64,000 nucleotides of DNA, taken from assembly GCF_014698045.1 (NCBI RefSeq), contig NZ_JACJSE010000010.1, forward strand, positions 62,001 to 126,000, read 5' to 3'. This document shows positions 1-8,022 of this stretch, in pieces. Source of the DNA: Aulosira sp. FACHB-615 (lineage in GTDB: Bacteria; Cyanobacteriota; Cyanobacteriia; Cyanobacteriales; Nostocaceae). Position 1 is the first letter of the stretch. Each line of letters opens with the position of its first letter. The position numbers and the translations under genes were made by a program. The notes under the pieces were generated by a model. The model did not search any database, was not told where the DNA came from, and saw only the letters and a program-made list of their open reading frames with translations.

Positions 1-657
1 TTCGTAATTTTCTAACAACTGGCCAAGTGTTTGTTTGAATGGCCATCTAGCAGCAATTACTGTTTCTAAAGTTGCGCCTTGTGCTTCTAATTCTGCTAAC
101 ACTTCTTCTTGTGTTGCACCATAACGAGGTAAAGGATGACCATAGCCATCTAAAATAGCTCGCCAACGTTGAGTAAATTCCCACCTCTGAGGATTAGTAT
201 CCTCACTAGGTTGAGTAGCGTTAGCCTGTCCATGACTGTAGAGGTAAATTCCACCTGGTTTCAAGACACGGCGGATTTCTGCTAGTGCTTGTTTCCAAGC
301 CGAAATTAAATGAAATACATGAACCGTCAAGGCTACATCAAAAGAATTATCCTCAAACGGTAAAGCTGTAGCATCGCCTTGAACAGTTGTTAATTTGTGG
401 GAAACACCCTCTAGTTTTTGGTGTAGTTCCGCCAACATTTTTTCTGAGACATCTATACCTGTATATGAATAACCCCGCTTCACAATTGGTACAGCAATTC
501 TACCTGTACCAATACCAGTTTCATAAAACTTTGTTTCTGGTGTTGGTGAAACTAAGTTGAGAATAAAGTCTGTCACCTGCTCAGAAATTCCTGGTGGAAA
601 TCCCCTGGTTGCATCATAAATATCAGAAACTCGGTCAAAAGAAACAACGGTAGTCAT
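1..657 (-). CDS. Class I SAM-dependent methyltransferase (3' end outside window)
   Basis: The minus strand is open from an ATG at 657 to the left edge (219 codons), so the C terminus is missing. The N-terminal part reads like a small-molecule methyltransferase of the UbiE/Methyltransf_11 type. Motif I is ETGIGTGRIAVP (about residues 45-56), followed by the acidic GIDVSEKM, then the DATALPFEDNSFD loop and the 'FHLISAWKQALAEIRRVLKPGG' segment typical of post-motif III (only partly quoted). It would transfer a methyl group from S-adenosylmethionine, but the substrate cannot be told. The 108-base gap to the divergent HAD gene leaves room for promoters on both sides. Family call is firm; specific function unknown. 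Confidence 0.85.
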   Translation of the reverse strand, partial: MTTVVSFDRVSDIYDATRGFPPGISEQVTDFILNLVSPTPETKFYETGIGTGRIAVPIVKRGYSYTGIDVSEKMLAELHQKLEGVSHKLTTVQGDATALPFEDNSFDVALTVHVFHLISAWKQALAEIRRVLKPGGIYLYSHGQANATQPSEDTNPQRWEFTQRWRAILDGYGHPLPRYGATQEEVLAELEAQGATLETVIAARWPFKQTLGQLLENYE

Positions 658-765
658 AATCTGTATCCTTAATATTGCTTAGTTGAGAAAATAATACAAT
701 AAGTTGATAGATTTAGCGTAGATTAAGTTATAATTTTTCTTTCAATATCTGCAACCAAATAATTT

Positions 766-1632
766 ATGAACACTGTCTATGTTTCTGATTTAGACGGTAC
801 TTTGCTGGGAAATGATGCGCTTCTTTCTTCATTCAGCAAACAAGTCCTGCATGAACTTTTAAGTCAAGGGCTACAATTTACCGTCGCTAGTGCGCGTAGT
901 GTTATTTCTATCCAAAGAATGCTGAAGGGTTTAAATTTGCGTCTTCCAATTATCGAATTTAATGGTGCTTTTATTTCTGATTTAAATTCTGGTAGACACG
1001 AAATTATTCATGCTATTCATCCTGATGTAGTGGAGAGTATCTATAAACTAGTTATTGAGTTCGGCTACGTTCCTTTTATCTCAAGTTTTAATGGTGCGGA
1101 AGACTGTGTTTATTATAAAGATATTATCAACGATGGCATGGGTTGGTATATTAATCAATGCCTAAAAAACCAAGATAAAAGATGGCGTACTATTGAAGAT
1201 TTAACTTATTCCTTTCGTGATCAAGTTGTTTGTTTGACGGTGATTGGTCATGCACAACAACTGCTAGAACTTCAAGATATAATTTCTGAAAAACATGGCA
1301 ATAGTATAGAGATACACTTGTTTCCTAACCAATATTCTCCGGGGTGGTATTGGTTAACAGTTCACGACAGCAAAGCTACTAAAGACCAAGCTATTCAAAC
1401 TTTGGTCGATAATTATGGCTTAGGAGAAAGTGAGATTGTGGTCTTTGGTGATCAAATTAACGATATTAAAATGTTCAAGATAGCTGATTATGCTATGGCG
1501 GTTGCGAATGCAGATGCTAAATTGAAGCTTTTTGCGTCATCAGTCATTGGCTCTAATACAGAAGATAGTGTCGTGAAATATATTCATCAGGATTGGTCAA
1601 AGAAAGTTGCTCTCAATAAGATATCGAGGTAA
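766..1632 (+). CDS. HAD-superfamily (Cof-type) phosphatase
   Basis: This 288-residue protein has the HAD motifs in order. Motif I is DLDGT (residues 8-12), with nucleophile D8 and acid/base D10. Motif II is TVASAR with S42, the motif III lysine lies near K203-K206, and motif IV is FGDQIND (227-233). The long insert between motifs II and III is the type IIB cap of the Cof subfamily, which dephosphorylates sugar phosphates or small phosphorylated metabolites such as pyridoxal phosphate. The substrate cannot be read from sequence. The start is the first ATG, with no clear Shine-Dalgarno. It converges on pyrE with only 12 bases between the stop codons. Confidence 0.88.
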   Translation: MNTVYVSDLDGTLLGNDALLSSFSKQVLHELLSQGLQFTVASARSVISIQRMLKGLNLRLPIIEFNGAFISDLNSGRHEIIHAIHPDVVESIYKLVIEFGYVPFISSFNGAEDCVYYKDIINDGMGWYINQCLKNQDKRWRTIEDLTYSFRDQVVCLTVIGHAQQLLELQDIISEKHGNSIEIHLFPNQYSPGWYWLTVHDSKATKDQAIQTLVDNYGLGESEIVVFGDQINDIKMFKIADYAMAVANADAKLKLFASSVIGSNTEDSVVKYIHQDWSKKVALNKISR

Positions 1633-1644
1633 TTTAGCTCTATA

Positions 1645-2166
1645 TTAATTAGAAAAATCATGACGCTTTAGCAGAGAAAGTAATGTGATATCTTCAGCTA
1701 GGAGTTTATCAAAAGCACCTTCTTCTCTGTCGATAACGCAAAGAGCATAATCAATTTGTGCGCCAAGTTGACGCATTTGATTGGCTGAGATGACAATTTG
1801 ACCGCCAGAAGTTACCACATCTTCTACAATTAGCACTTTGCGATCGCTAATTTTAGCACCTTCAACTAAACGCGCAGTGCCATATTTTTTTGCCTCTTTA
1901 CGGACGAAAGCTGTGGGTAAACCAGAGTAGTGTGATAATAGCGTCACTATCGAAATAGCTCCTAGTTCAAGACCAGCCAATACTTCAGTATCTCTGGGAA
2001 TGAGGCGAACCATCTGCCTGGCGATCGCATCAATTAAAGTTGGATCTGCCGCGAATTGATATTTATCAAAATATTCGCTTGATATCTTACCAGAACGCAG
2101 TTGAAATGAGCCAGATAGATGGGAAACTGCATAAATTTGCTTTGCCAGTTCGCTTTTAACTTCCAT
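1645..2166 (-). CDS. pyrE: Orotate phosphoribosyltransferase
   Basis: OPRTase joins orotate to PRPP to give orotidine 5'-monophosphate in pyrimidine synthesis. The 173-residue length is in the usual range for short PyrE proteins. The PRPP-binding signature VLIVEDVVTSGG sits at residues 111-122. The flexible catalytic loop RKEAKKYGTARLVEG (89-103) has the lysines that contact PRPP and pyrophosphate, and GLELGAI (65-71) is the conserved glycine stretch before it. The ATG at 2166 has a good AAGGTGA ribosome site. Directly upstream of that site lies a perfect 18-base palindrome, described separately, which may control translation or transcription. Confidence 0.9.
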   Translation of the reverse strand: MEVKSELAKQIYAVSHLSGSFQLRSGKISSEYFDKYQFAADPTLIDAIARQMVRLIPRDTEVLAGLELGAISIVTLLSHYSGLPTAFVRKEAKKYGTARLVEGAKISDRKVLIVEDVVTSGGQIVISANQMRQLGAQIDYALCVIDREEGAFDKLLAEDITLLSLLKRHDFSN

Positions 2167-2177
2167 TTATTCACCTT

Positions 2178-2195
2178 AGCCAAAGTACTTTGGCT
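2178..2195. promoter_or_regulatory. Perfect palindrome in the pyrE leader
   Basis: AGCCAAAGTACTTTGGCT is a perfect 18-base palindrome that ends 11 bases before the pyrE ATG and directly abuts its AAGGTGA ribosome site. As DNA it could be an operator; as RNA it would fold into a short hairpin next to the ribosome site. No T-run follows, so it is not an intrinsic terminator. Its function is inferred from position only. Confidence 0.4.
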
Positions 2196-2409
2196 GAATA
2201 TTTACTGACTGAGTACTTGGCACAGCAACAGAAAATAATCTTGCTGGTTCAGTCATTTAATGCTTGCTTTCTGGGAATGAATTATGATAACTTCCTAATC
2301 AAAGCTTAACTACGGCAATTCTATCAGGTTATAGTGGTTTTATCAGAGCTCAGTTACAAAAGTCAGCGTAGTAGTTAAAAGCTGAATACAAAGCATTATC
2401 AAGCTTTTT

Positions 2410-3294
2410 ATGGCAATTCAAACAGTCGGTATTTTAAGTCCGGGTGATATGGGACAGGCGGTAGGATCTGTTCTCAACCAACATGGATTGAGAACTATTG
2501 CCGCCCTAGAAAATCGTAGTCCCAGAACAAAGCAATTAGCAGCCGCAGCTAATATCCAAGATGTGGGTTCTCTCACACAGTTGGTAATTGAATCAGATGT
2601 CGTGTTATCCGTTTTAGTCCCCGCAGCTGCGGCGGAAGTCGCCCAGCAAGTCGCCCAAGTAATTAGTAACGTGGGGAAACAAATTCTTTATGTTGATGCT
2701 AATGCGATCGCACCCCAAAAAGTAAAAAGTATCGCTCAAATCATTGCATCATCAGGCGCGACATTTATTGATGCTTCGATTATTGGCCCACCTCCTAGAG
2801 TTCCCGGACGCACTCGCATCTATGCTTCTGGTAAACAAGCCGCAGAATTTCAACAACTAAGTAATTATGGATTAGATATCCGAGTCATTGGTGATGAAAT
2901 TGGTCAAGCTTCTGGTTTGAAAATGTCTTATGCTGCCCTCACCAAAGGATTAACCGCAATTAGTACAGAATTATTAATTGCTGCCCATCGTTTAGGGTTG
3001 GATGAGCAATTATGGAACGAAGTATCTACTAGCCAGCCAGAACTTGCTAAGATACTGGCTCGTTCCATTCCGTCTATGACACCAAAAGCACATCGTTGGG
3101 TAGGGGAAATGGAAGAGATTGCAGAAACTTTCAAAGAAGTTGGTTTGACCGATCGCATTTTTTACGGTGCGGCTGATATCTACCGTTTAGTAAAAGATAC
3201 TTCTTTGGGCAAGGAAACACCAGAAGAATCTGACCGCGATCGCCAATTGAAAGAAATCATCACCACTCTGTCTGAAGAAACAGCAACAAACTAA
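2410..3294 (+). CDS. NAD(P)-dependent oxidoreductase, 6PGDH-like with DUF1932
   Basis: This 294-residue protein belongs to the beta-hydroxyacid dehydrogenase / 6-phosphogluconate dehydrogenase-like group. The N-terminal Rossmann fold carries VGILSPGDMGQAVG (residues 6-19), a version of the GxGxMG dinucleotide loop with serine-proline in place of the first glycines. The stretch 'DASIIGPPPR' (about 120-129) is the substrate loop. GLKMSYAALTKG (about 168-179) is the conserved helix with the catalytic lysine and opens the DUF1932-type C-terminal domain. The substrate is unknown, possibly a small hydroxy- or amino-acid-like compound. It stands alone; a repeat starts 2 bases after its stop codon. 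Confidence 0.82.
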   Translation: MAIQTVGILSPGDMGQAVGSVLNQHGLRTIAALENRSPRTKQLAAAANIQDVGSLTQLVIESDVVLSVLVPAAAAEVAQQVAQVISNVGKQILYVDANAIAPQKVKSIAQIIASSGATFIDASIIGPPPRVPGRTRIYASGKQAAEFQQLSNYGLDIRVIGDEIGQASGLKMSYAALTKGLTAISTELLIAAHRLGLDEQLWNEVSTSQPELAKILARSIPSMTPKAHRWVGEMEEIAETFKEVGLTDRIFYGAADIYRLVKDTSLGKETPEESDRDRQLKEIITTLSEETATN

Positions 3295-3296
3295 AT

Positions 3297-3345
3297 AGGA
3301 CTTACCCACCAAGATGGTCTATAAAGATTGGGTTTGCGGTAAGTC
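3297..3345. repeat. Short MITE-like palindrome (AGGACTTAC family)
   Basis: A 49-base element starts AGGACTTACCCA and ends TGCGGTAAGTC, so its ends are near-inverted repeats. The same ends occur at 16059-16160, at 33859-33981 and as a lone end at 40085-40094. It begins immediately after the stop codon of the upstream oxidoreductase. Confidence 0.6.
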
Positions 3346-3387
3346 AAAAGGTAAGAATTCAGCACTCAGGAGTCAGAATAATAAAGT

Positions 3388-3530
3388 CTAGTAGTGTACC
3401 AACCCAAAATTGCTACGTGGAAGTAAGCAAGGGAGCAAGGGAGCAGGGGAGAAACTTGCAGTAAGTTTTCCCCCCTGCCCCTCTGCCCCTCTGCTGACCA
3501 CAACGCAAAGTTTCCTTGGCAGACTACTAG
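3388..3530. repeat. MITE-like repeat with CTAGTA ends and GC-rich tandem core
   Basis: About 143 bases are bounded by imperfect inverted ends (CTAGTAGTGTACCAA against TTGGCAGACTACTAG). The core has runs of GGGAGCA-type units on the left arm and CCCCTCTG-type units on the right, which can fold back on each other. A 74-codon minus-strand reading frame here is made of repeat sequence and is not counted as a gene. Confidence 0.6.
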
Positions 3531-3606
3531 TAGTAAATCAGTAGATTGATTTATCAAATATTGTTCCTCATTCTTTAAGCGAATCAGCAATTAAACAAGC
3601 AATATC

Positions 3607-3771
3607 CGAGCTAAACGACTTTATCATAGTTTGCTGAAAATTATTGTTCATAAGGTTGTCCCTGACCGTCCTGCACGCAGCGAACCACGAGTCACCAAAC
3701 GCCGCCCCAAAGCTTACCCCAGATTGACTAAGCCTCGGCAAGAATTACGTAAACAATTGCAAACTGCTTAA
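3607..3771 (+). pseudogene. C-terminal remnant of an IS4-type transposase
   Basis: Plus-strand frame 3607-3771 reads as a basic tail that includes KVVPDRPARSEPRVTKRRPK and YPRLTKPRQELRKQL, ending in TAA. From memory this closely resembles the C terminus of IS4-family transposases common in cyanobacteria. An in-frame stop lies upstream at 3592-3594, and no catalytic DDE region or terminal inverted repeat is seen, so only the last roughly 55 codons survive. It marks an old insertion between the oxidoreductase and the PhoX-like gene. The fragment was too short to be an obvious reading frame and was found by reading the region directly. Confidence 0.7.
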
Positions 3772-4058
3772 TTGATAAGCATTTCCGCTTTTCTTAGTGC
3801 CATTCTGCTATAACCTCTGTTAACTCTTGTCGGAACTTACCCTCTATTTGCTATCTGTATCCTTCAAGAAGTCGGAAATATTTTTGTGAGTAACCACAGA
3901 AACTATGACTATAAACATAGTCATAATTTTTAGTTAACCATTATATAACCTACTAATAATTATTTGTAATTAGCTTAGGTGAAAGCTGGGATATATAGCA
4001 GTAGTCAGATATGTTAGGACAATTTGAAAGCTTGAATGCCAGGAATAATCAGACTTTT

Positions 4059-4126
4059 CCTCCTGCCTGGTTGGTGAGCGAACTTGTACTGAGCGCAGCC
4101 GAAGGAGCCGAACCACTGCCTTCTGC
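4059..4126. repeat. Dispersed repeat, GGTTGGTGAGCG family, copy 1
   Basis: The element contains GGTTGGTGAGCG, then an extra 10 bases and a duplicated GAGCG, then CAGCCGAAGGAGCCGAACC and ACTGCCTTCTG. Copies 2 (32985-33034) and 3 (48116-48156) share GGTTGGTGAGCGCAGCCGAA. Copy 3 lies inside a coding sequence. This copy lies in the 1-kb gap before the PhoX-like gene. Confidence 0.65.
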
Positions 4127-4171
4127 TTTCTGCCTTCTGCTATAGTGTGAAACTTTAACAAAAATCTCAGG

Positions 4172-4190
4172 CTTAACCTGTGCTTTCAAG
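4172..4190 (+). promoter_or_regulatory. Possible Pho-box-like octamer upstream of the PhoX-like gene
   Basis: CTTAACCT (4172-4179) matches the octamer of cyanobacterial Pho boxes. It is followed after 3 bases by CTTTCAAG, a poor second copy. It is 125 bases upstream of the start codon of a predicted phosphatase, which makes PhoB-type control plausible. One perfect octamer alone is weak evidence. Confidence 0.25.
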
Positions 4191-4303
4191 CAGGTTTACT
4201 AAATTTTGAAACTGGAAAAACTCACATTAATTGAGTTATTTCTTCAGCTTGGAAAAGAGTTGGTTACTAGTAAATTTCTCCTGATACAACAGAGGAAAAT
4301 TTG

Positions 4304-6649
4304 ATGTCTACATTAAGTCGAAGACAACTTCTTATATTTTTTGGTGGCAGTGCGGGGGCTGCTGTATTGGGAGACAAACTTTTAACAGGTTTGTCCAGTG
4401 TCGCCGAGGCAACAACAACTCCACTAAGCTTTACACCAGTCCGATTACCCCATCCTTTACCGATTTATCAAACTCAGCCTAGTTTTTTACCAACAGGAAT
4501 TGGACAAGGGCAAGTAGTTGCAGCTTCTAGCAGTCCCAATTTAACTAGCTACAATGTTGTTGATGATGTGATTGTACCGCCAGAATATGAGCGTTACATC
4601 ATCGTTAGTTGGGGCGATCGCGTATTTCCCAACTCTGATGATTATGTCGGCTACAACTGCGATTACACTGGTTTCATTCCTCTAGGCAGAACCTTAGATG
4701 AAGGCTATTTATGGGTTAACCATGAGTATGTGAGTTTTCCCTTTTCTGGTTTTGCACCCGAAGCTCCGGCTGATGTCCAAGCACTCACCACAAGCTTTCC
4801 TACAGTCATCGGTCGCTCTTTACCGACAACCAGAAACATCGAAGTAGAAGGAGAATTTTTATATAACTTAGGTGGTTCAATTATTCGTGTTTCTCGCCGC
4901 AACAGTGCTAGACGTTACACCGTAGTTCGCGGAGATAGCCGAAATCGCCGGATTCATGGTTTATCGGGTTTGGGAATTAACCGCGAAAGAACTGATAGCT
5001 ACAACACTGTCACAAGTTGGGGCAGTCTCAGCCACCAGCAAGGCGACCAAAATTATTTAATTGGTACTGGCCCGGCTGCAACCCAAGTTTTCCCCCTGAG
5101 TGCTGATGGCTTAGGTAACAGAATTATCGGCACTGCTTACAACTGTTCTGGTGGAACAACACCTTGGGGAACCATCTTAACAGCAGAAGAAAACTTCCAA
5201 GGTGGTTCAGCCTTTTTTGTGGGTGTCACAGAAGCAGTTCAACCTAATGGAACTCAAACAGGCTACATCAATGGGACAACTGGCCAGACCTTTGGTTTAG
5301 TTGGTGAAAAATATGGTTGGATGGTAGAAATTGACCCAGCTAATCCGAATTTCCGTCCTCGCAAACACTCATGGTTAGGTCGTTTCCGCCATGAAAATAT
5401 TGCTATACGTGCGGAAGCTCGTAAGAGATTAGTCGCCTATATGGGTGATGATAGACGTGGTGGACATACATGGAAATTTGTGAGTACAAATGTTGTCACT
5501 TCGCCAACTAGTAAAGCCAATAGCGATTTGTGGGAACGAGGGACTTTATATGTAGCTCGTTACAATCCAGATGGTACTGGTGAATGGATACCTTTATTAT
5601 TAGATACCCCCACCAATCCAATTTCTCCTTCAGTACTGTCTTCTGTAGAATTTGCCGCTTTGGGTACAGCACAAACCAATGGTCGTTTACCACTACCTAG
5701 ACGTAATGGTGTGGCTGGACAGACTGTTGATGGTGGAGCATTTAATTGCGATCGCACTAACGAAGCCACGGCGTTACCAAATTATCAAAATAGAACACTC
5801 CGAGATTTCTACACTAGCCAAGGTGCAGTTCTCTGTGATGCTTTCCTCGCAGCTAATTTAGCTGGGGGAACTCCGACTGCTCGCCCCGAAGATTTAGAAG
5901 TGCATCCCGTTACCAGAGAAGTGTTCATTGCTTATACCGATGGTGCGCCCGGTGGCGATGGTTATCCTGATTCTCGGATTTTCCAAGTAGCCAAGTTAAG
6001 TACTGCTGTTGATGCGACTCAACAATCAGGCGGACTGTACAAAATTATTGAAGATAGTGCCGATGGCACAGGACTCACCTTTAGATGGCAAAGATTTGCT
6101 CAAGGTGGTGAAGCTGGATCAGATGATGGTGCTGGTTTTGCCAATGTCGATAACTTGGTATTTGACAATCAAGCCAATGTTTGGGGTGTAACGGATATGT
6201 CCACCAGCACTCACAATGGTTTCAATGTGGGTGCAGCTGGTAATCCAACAACTATCAATCACACAAGCACTGGTAATATCTCCAGCTTTACAGGCGTTTT
6301 TGGTAATAACTGGCTGTTCTTTATCCCTACCAGTGGCAACAATGCTGGAAAAGTTATGCCTTTTGCTTATGGGCCTGTGCGTTGTGAGATGACAGGGCCG
6401 ACCTTTGTGGGCGATACACTGATTATTTCCGTCCAGCATCCTGGTGAAGATTGTCCAATTAATGATGGTACAGTTCTCAGCCGTTCAATAGAAATGTTGG
6501 CTTTGGATGGTACGCTGTTCAATCAGACTCGTACTGTTCCCCGTGGTAGCAGTTGGCCTAGCAATATTCAAGGTCAACCCCAAGGCGTTCCTCGTCCATC
6601 GGTAATTGGGATTCAACGCCGCAACCCAATTAATGGCAGATTTGTCTAG
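4304..6649 (+). CDS. PhoX-like (DUF839) alkaline phosphatase family protein, Tat-exported
   Basis: The 781-residue product carries a twin-arginine signal, SRRQLL (residues 5-10), followed by a hydrophobic stretch, so it should leave the cytoplasm folded. The mature part has DUF839/PhoX landmarks: GYLWVNHEY, the TPWGTILTAEENF stretch, RRGGHTWKFVS, GTLYVARYNPDGTGEW and RPEDLEVHP. Characterised PhoX enzymes are calcium- and iron-dependent phosphomonoesterases that release phosphate from organic esters. Many DUF839 homologues are untested, so activity is inferred. I chose ATG 4304 because AGAGG lies 8 bases upstream; an in-frame TTG at 4301 is less likely. A shared terminator follows. Confidence 0.85.
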   Translation: MSTLSRRQLLIFFGGSAGAAVLGDKLLTGLSSVAEATTTPLSFTPVRLPHPLPIYQTQPSFLPTGIGQGQVVAASSSPNLTSYNVVDDVIVPPEYERYIIVSWGDRVFPNSDDYVGYNCDYTGFIPLGRTLDEGYLWVNHEYVSFPFSGFAPEAPADVQALTTSFPTVIGRSLPTTRNIEVEGEFLYNLGGSIIRVSRRNSARRYTVVRGDSRNRRIHGLSGLGINRERTDSYNTVTSWGSLSHQQGDQNYLIGTGPAATQVFPLSADGLGNRIIGTAYNCSGGTTPWGTILTAEENFQGGSAFFVGVTEAVQPNGTQTGYINGTTGQTFGLVGEKYGWMVEIDPANPNFRPRKHSWLGRFRHENIAIRAEARKRLVAYMGDDRRGGHTWKFVSTNVVTSPTSKANSDLWERGTLYVARYNPDGTGEWIPLLLDTPTNPISPSVLSSVEFAALGTAQTNGRLPLPRRNGVAGQTVDGGAFNCDRTNEATALPNYQNRTLRDFYTSQGAVLCDAFLAANLAGGTPTARPEDLEVHPVTREVFIAYTDGAPGGDGYPDSRIFQVAKLSTAVDATQQSGGLYKIIEDSADGTGLTFRWQRFAQGGEAGSDDGAGFANVDNLVFDNQANVWGVTDMSTSTHNGFNVGAAGNPTTINHTSTGNISSFTGVFGNNWLFFIPTSGNNAGKVMPFAYGPVRCEMTGPTFVGDTLIISVQHPGEDCPINDGTVLSRSIEMLALDGTLFNQTRTVPRGSSWPSNIQGQPQGVPRPSVIGIQRRNPINGRFV

Positions 6650-6680
6650 ATAAGTTTCAGTAACAGGAGTGTTATTAATT

Positions 6681-6717
6681 AGGGTGGCTATGATTTTAGC
6701 CACCCTACTTTTTTATT
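6681..6717 (+). terminator. Intrinsic terminator between convergent genes
   Basis: AGGGTGGCT (6681-6689) pairs perfectly with AGCCACCCT (6698-6706) around an 8-base loop and is followed by ACTTTTTTATT. It terminates the PhoX-like gene on the plus strand. The T-run overlaps the end of the minus-strand PEP-CTERM gene; the minus-strand side lacks a good T-run. Confidence 0.85.
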
Positions 6718-7270
6718 GTGCTACTGATGCTTTTTTCTTACGATTTACCCATAATCCGGTAGCTGTAGCGATCGCTGTTCCCACAAGCGCCAAGGGCTCA
6801 GGAACTCTGGTGAAGGTAACTGTGCCTGTTTCTGTCGCCGATGTCAAGTCAGCACTGACAATACTATAAAAGCGATTGCCGCCAGTTGAGGGATTATTAG
6901 CATCACCAATGAAAAACTGATCTTCTACTAGGTAGCTGAGTCCGACAAAATTACCATTATTAAAGCTAACTACAGGGGCAATTCCAGCAGGAAAATCAAA
7001 ATCATCAGCTGCTGTATAACGAGTACCAAGATAATCAAACACAACAGATAATAATCCATTGCTGACATCTAAATTTTCTGCACCCACACCAGTTAAGTTG
7101 GTGTCGTCATATCTCAAAGAACCAAAATATTGACCAGGGTTAGCACCAGAGGTCACATTTGTAGTGAAATTGTAATTAAATACCGCCGCCTGTGTTGGCT
7201 TAACTTCTACAGTCGCTAAAGATAAGGCGATCGCCAAACTAGCAACGCCTAAGTATTGGGTTGATTTCAT
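6713..7270 (-). CDS. PEP-CTERM sorting-domain protein
   Basis: This 185-residue exported protein starts with a signal peptide (MKSTQYLGVASLAIALSLAT, cleavage likely after TQA). It ends with a sorting tail: FTRVPEPLALVGTAIATATG, then WVNRKKK, i.e. a VPEP motif, a transmembrane helix and basic residues. Such tails are processed by the exosortase system and are linked to exopolysaccharide production. The middle is rich in beta-strand-like, Asn/Gly/Phe segments without a catalytic motif. ATG 7270 is preferred over TTG 7285 because GGAG lies 9 bases before it. It converges on the PhoX-like gene. Confidence 0.85.
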   Translation of the reverse strand: MKSTQYLGVASLAIALSLATVEVKPTQAAVFNYNFTTNVTSGANPGQYFGSLRYDDTNLTGVGAENLDVSNGLLSVVFDYLGTRYTAADDFDFPAGIAPVVSFNNGNFVGLSYLVEDQFFIGDANNPSTGGNRFYSIVSADLTSATETGTVTFTRVPEPLALVGTAIATATGLWVNRKKKASVAQ

Positions 7271-7606
7271 CAGACTAAGCTCCAAATCTCAAAAGTAAAT
7301 ATTGTGGCAATATCACTTAAATAAACTTGGAAGTATTCTCTTAAGGTTAAGAAAAATAGAATAAAAGGTTAAGCAGTTCTGAGCAGGTTATTAGTTGCGT
7401 CTTGGTATCAGCTTGTGTGGTGTAATTGATATCAAAAATAAATAAATACTCTCAGTGTATAAAATGTTTAATATCCCGTGTTTTCCTCCTAGTAATATAG
7501 TCAATGTATTTGCCAAACTAAAAAAATGAGTAATTGTTTACAGCAATTTGAGGCTGTATTCTGCTCTGATCGTTCCATTTATTTGGGCAACATTTCTGGC
7601 AAAACT
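7271..7606. other. Divergent intergenic region
   Basis: An A+T-rich gap separates the PEP-CTERM gene (minus) from a small exported protein gene (plus). A possible -10-like TATAAAAT lies near 7457-7465. Nothing else recognisable was seen. Confidence 0.4.
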
Positions 7607-7900
7607 ATGAAAAAAGCATTTTTACTAACATCCATGACTGCAATATCAACTTTTTATCTGTCAAGTCCTGTTTTTGCTTCTGTTTACATCAAATACTCAA
7701 ATCAAGATTCCACCAAGCATGTCATGACAGTTAAAATGGATGGACAAACCAAAGAAGTTACATTCAATGGTAATACTACAGGGGCTGCCACGATTCAAGG
7801 TAGCGGCAAAGTTGCAGTTATTGAAACTTCATGCGGCCAAGTTGAAATCGAAGATGAATCTGAAATTAAAATTAAAGATGGCTGCATCAAAGTTTTGTAA
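7607..7900 (+). CDS. Small exported protein of unknown function
   Basis: The 97-residue product has a clear signal peptide (MKKAFLLTSMTAISTFYLSS, cleavage after VFA). The mature part of about 73 residues is beta-rich and acidic, with two cysteines (in ETSCGQVEIEDE and KDGCIKVL) that could form a disulfide in the periplasm. I do not recognise the family. The frame is open upstream to 7526, but starting at ATG 7607 places the signal peptide at the N terminus, so that start is preferred although its ribosome site is weak. No operon partner is evident. Confidence 0.65.
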   Translation: MKKAFLLTSMTAISTFYLSSPVFASVYIKYSNQDSTKHVMTVKMDGQTKEVTFNGNTTGAATIQGSGKVAVIETSCGQVEIEDESEIKIKDGCIKVL

Positions 7901-8022
7901 CACCAATACTCACTGCTGAAGATCATCTCAGGATTCATGATTAGCCAAGATTTTACCTATCAACACTTGTCTAATTTGATTTACTTCACTACATTTAGAG
8001 AATTTTTATCTGTTGCAAATGC

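Noticed and set aside
3366..3590. 74-codon minus-strand frame
   Set aside because: It is composed of the CTAGTA-type repeat and G-rich tandem units, so it is repeat sequence, not a gene.
3970..4161. 63-codon minus-strand frame
   Set aside because: It lies on the GGTTGGTGAGCG repeat and a TTCTGCC tandem, with no ribosome site or motif.
6119..6439. 106-codon minus-strand frame inside the PhoX-like gene
   Set aside because: It lies antisense within a strongly supported gene and has no independent support.
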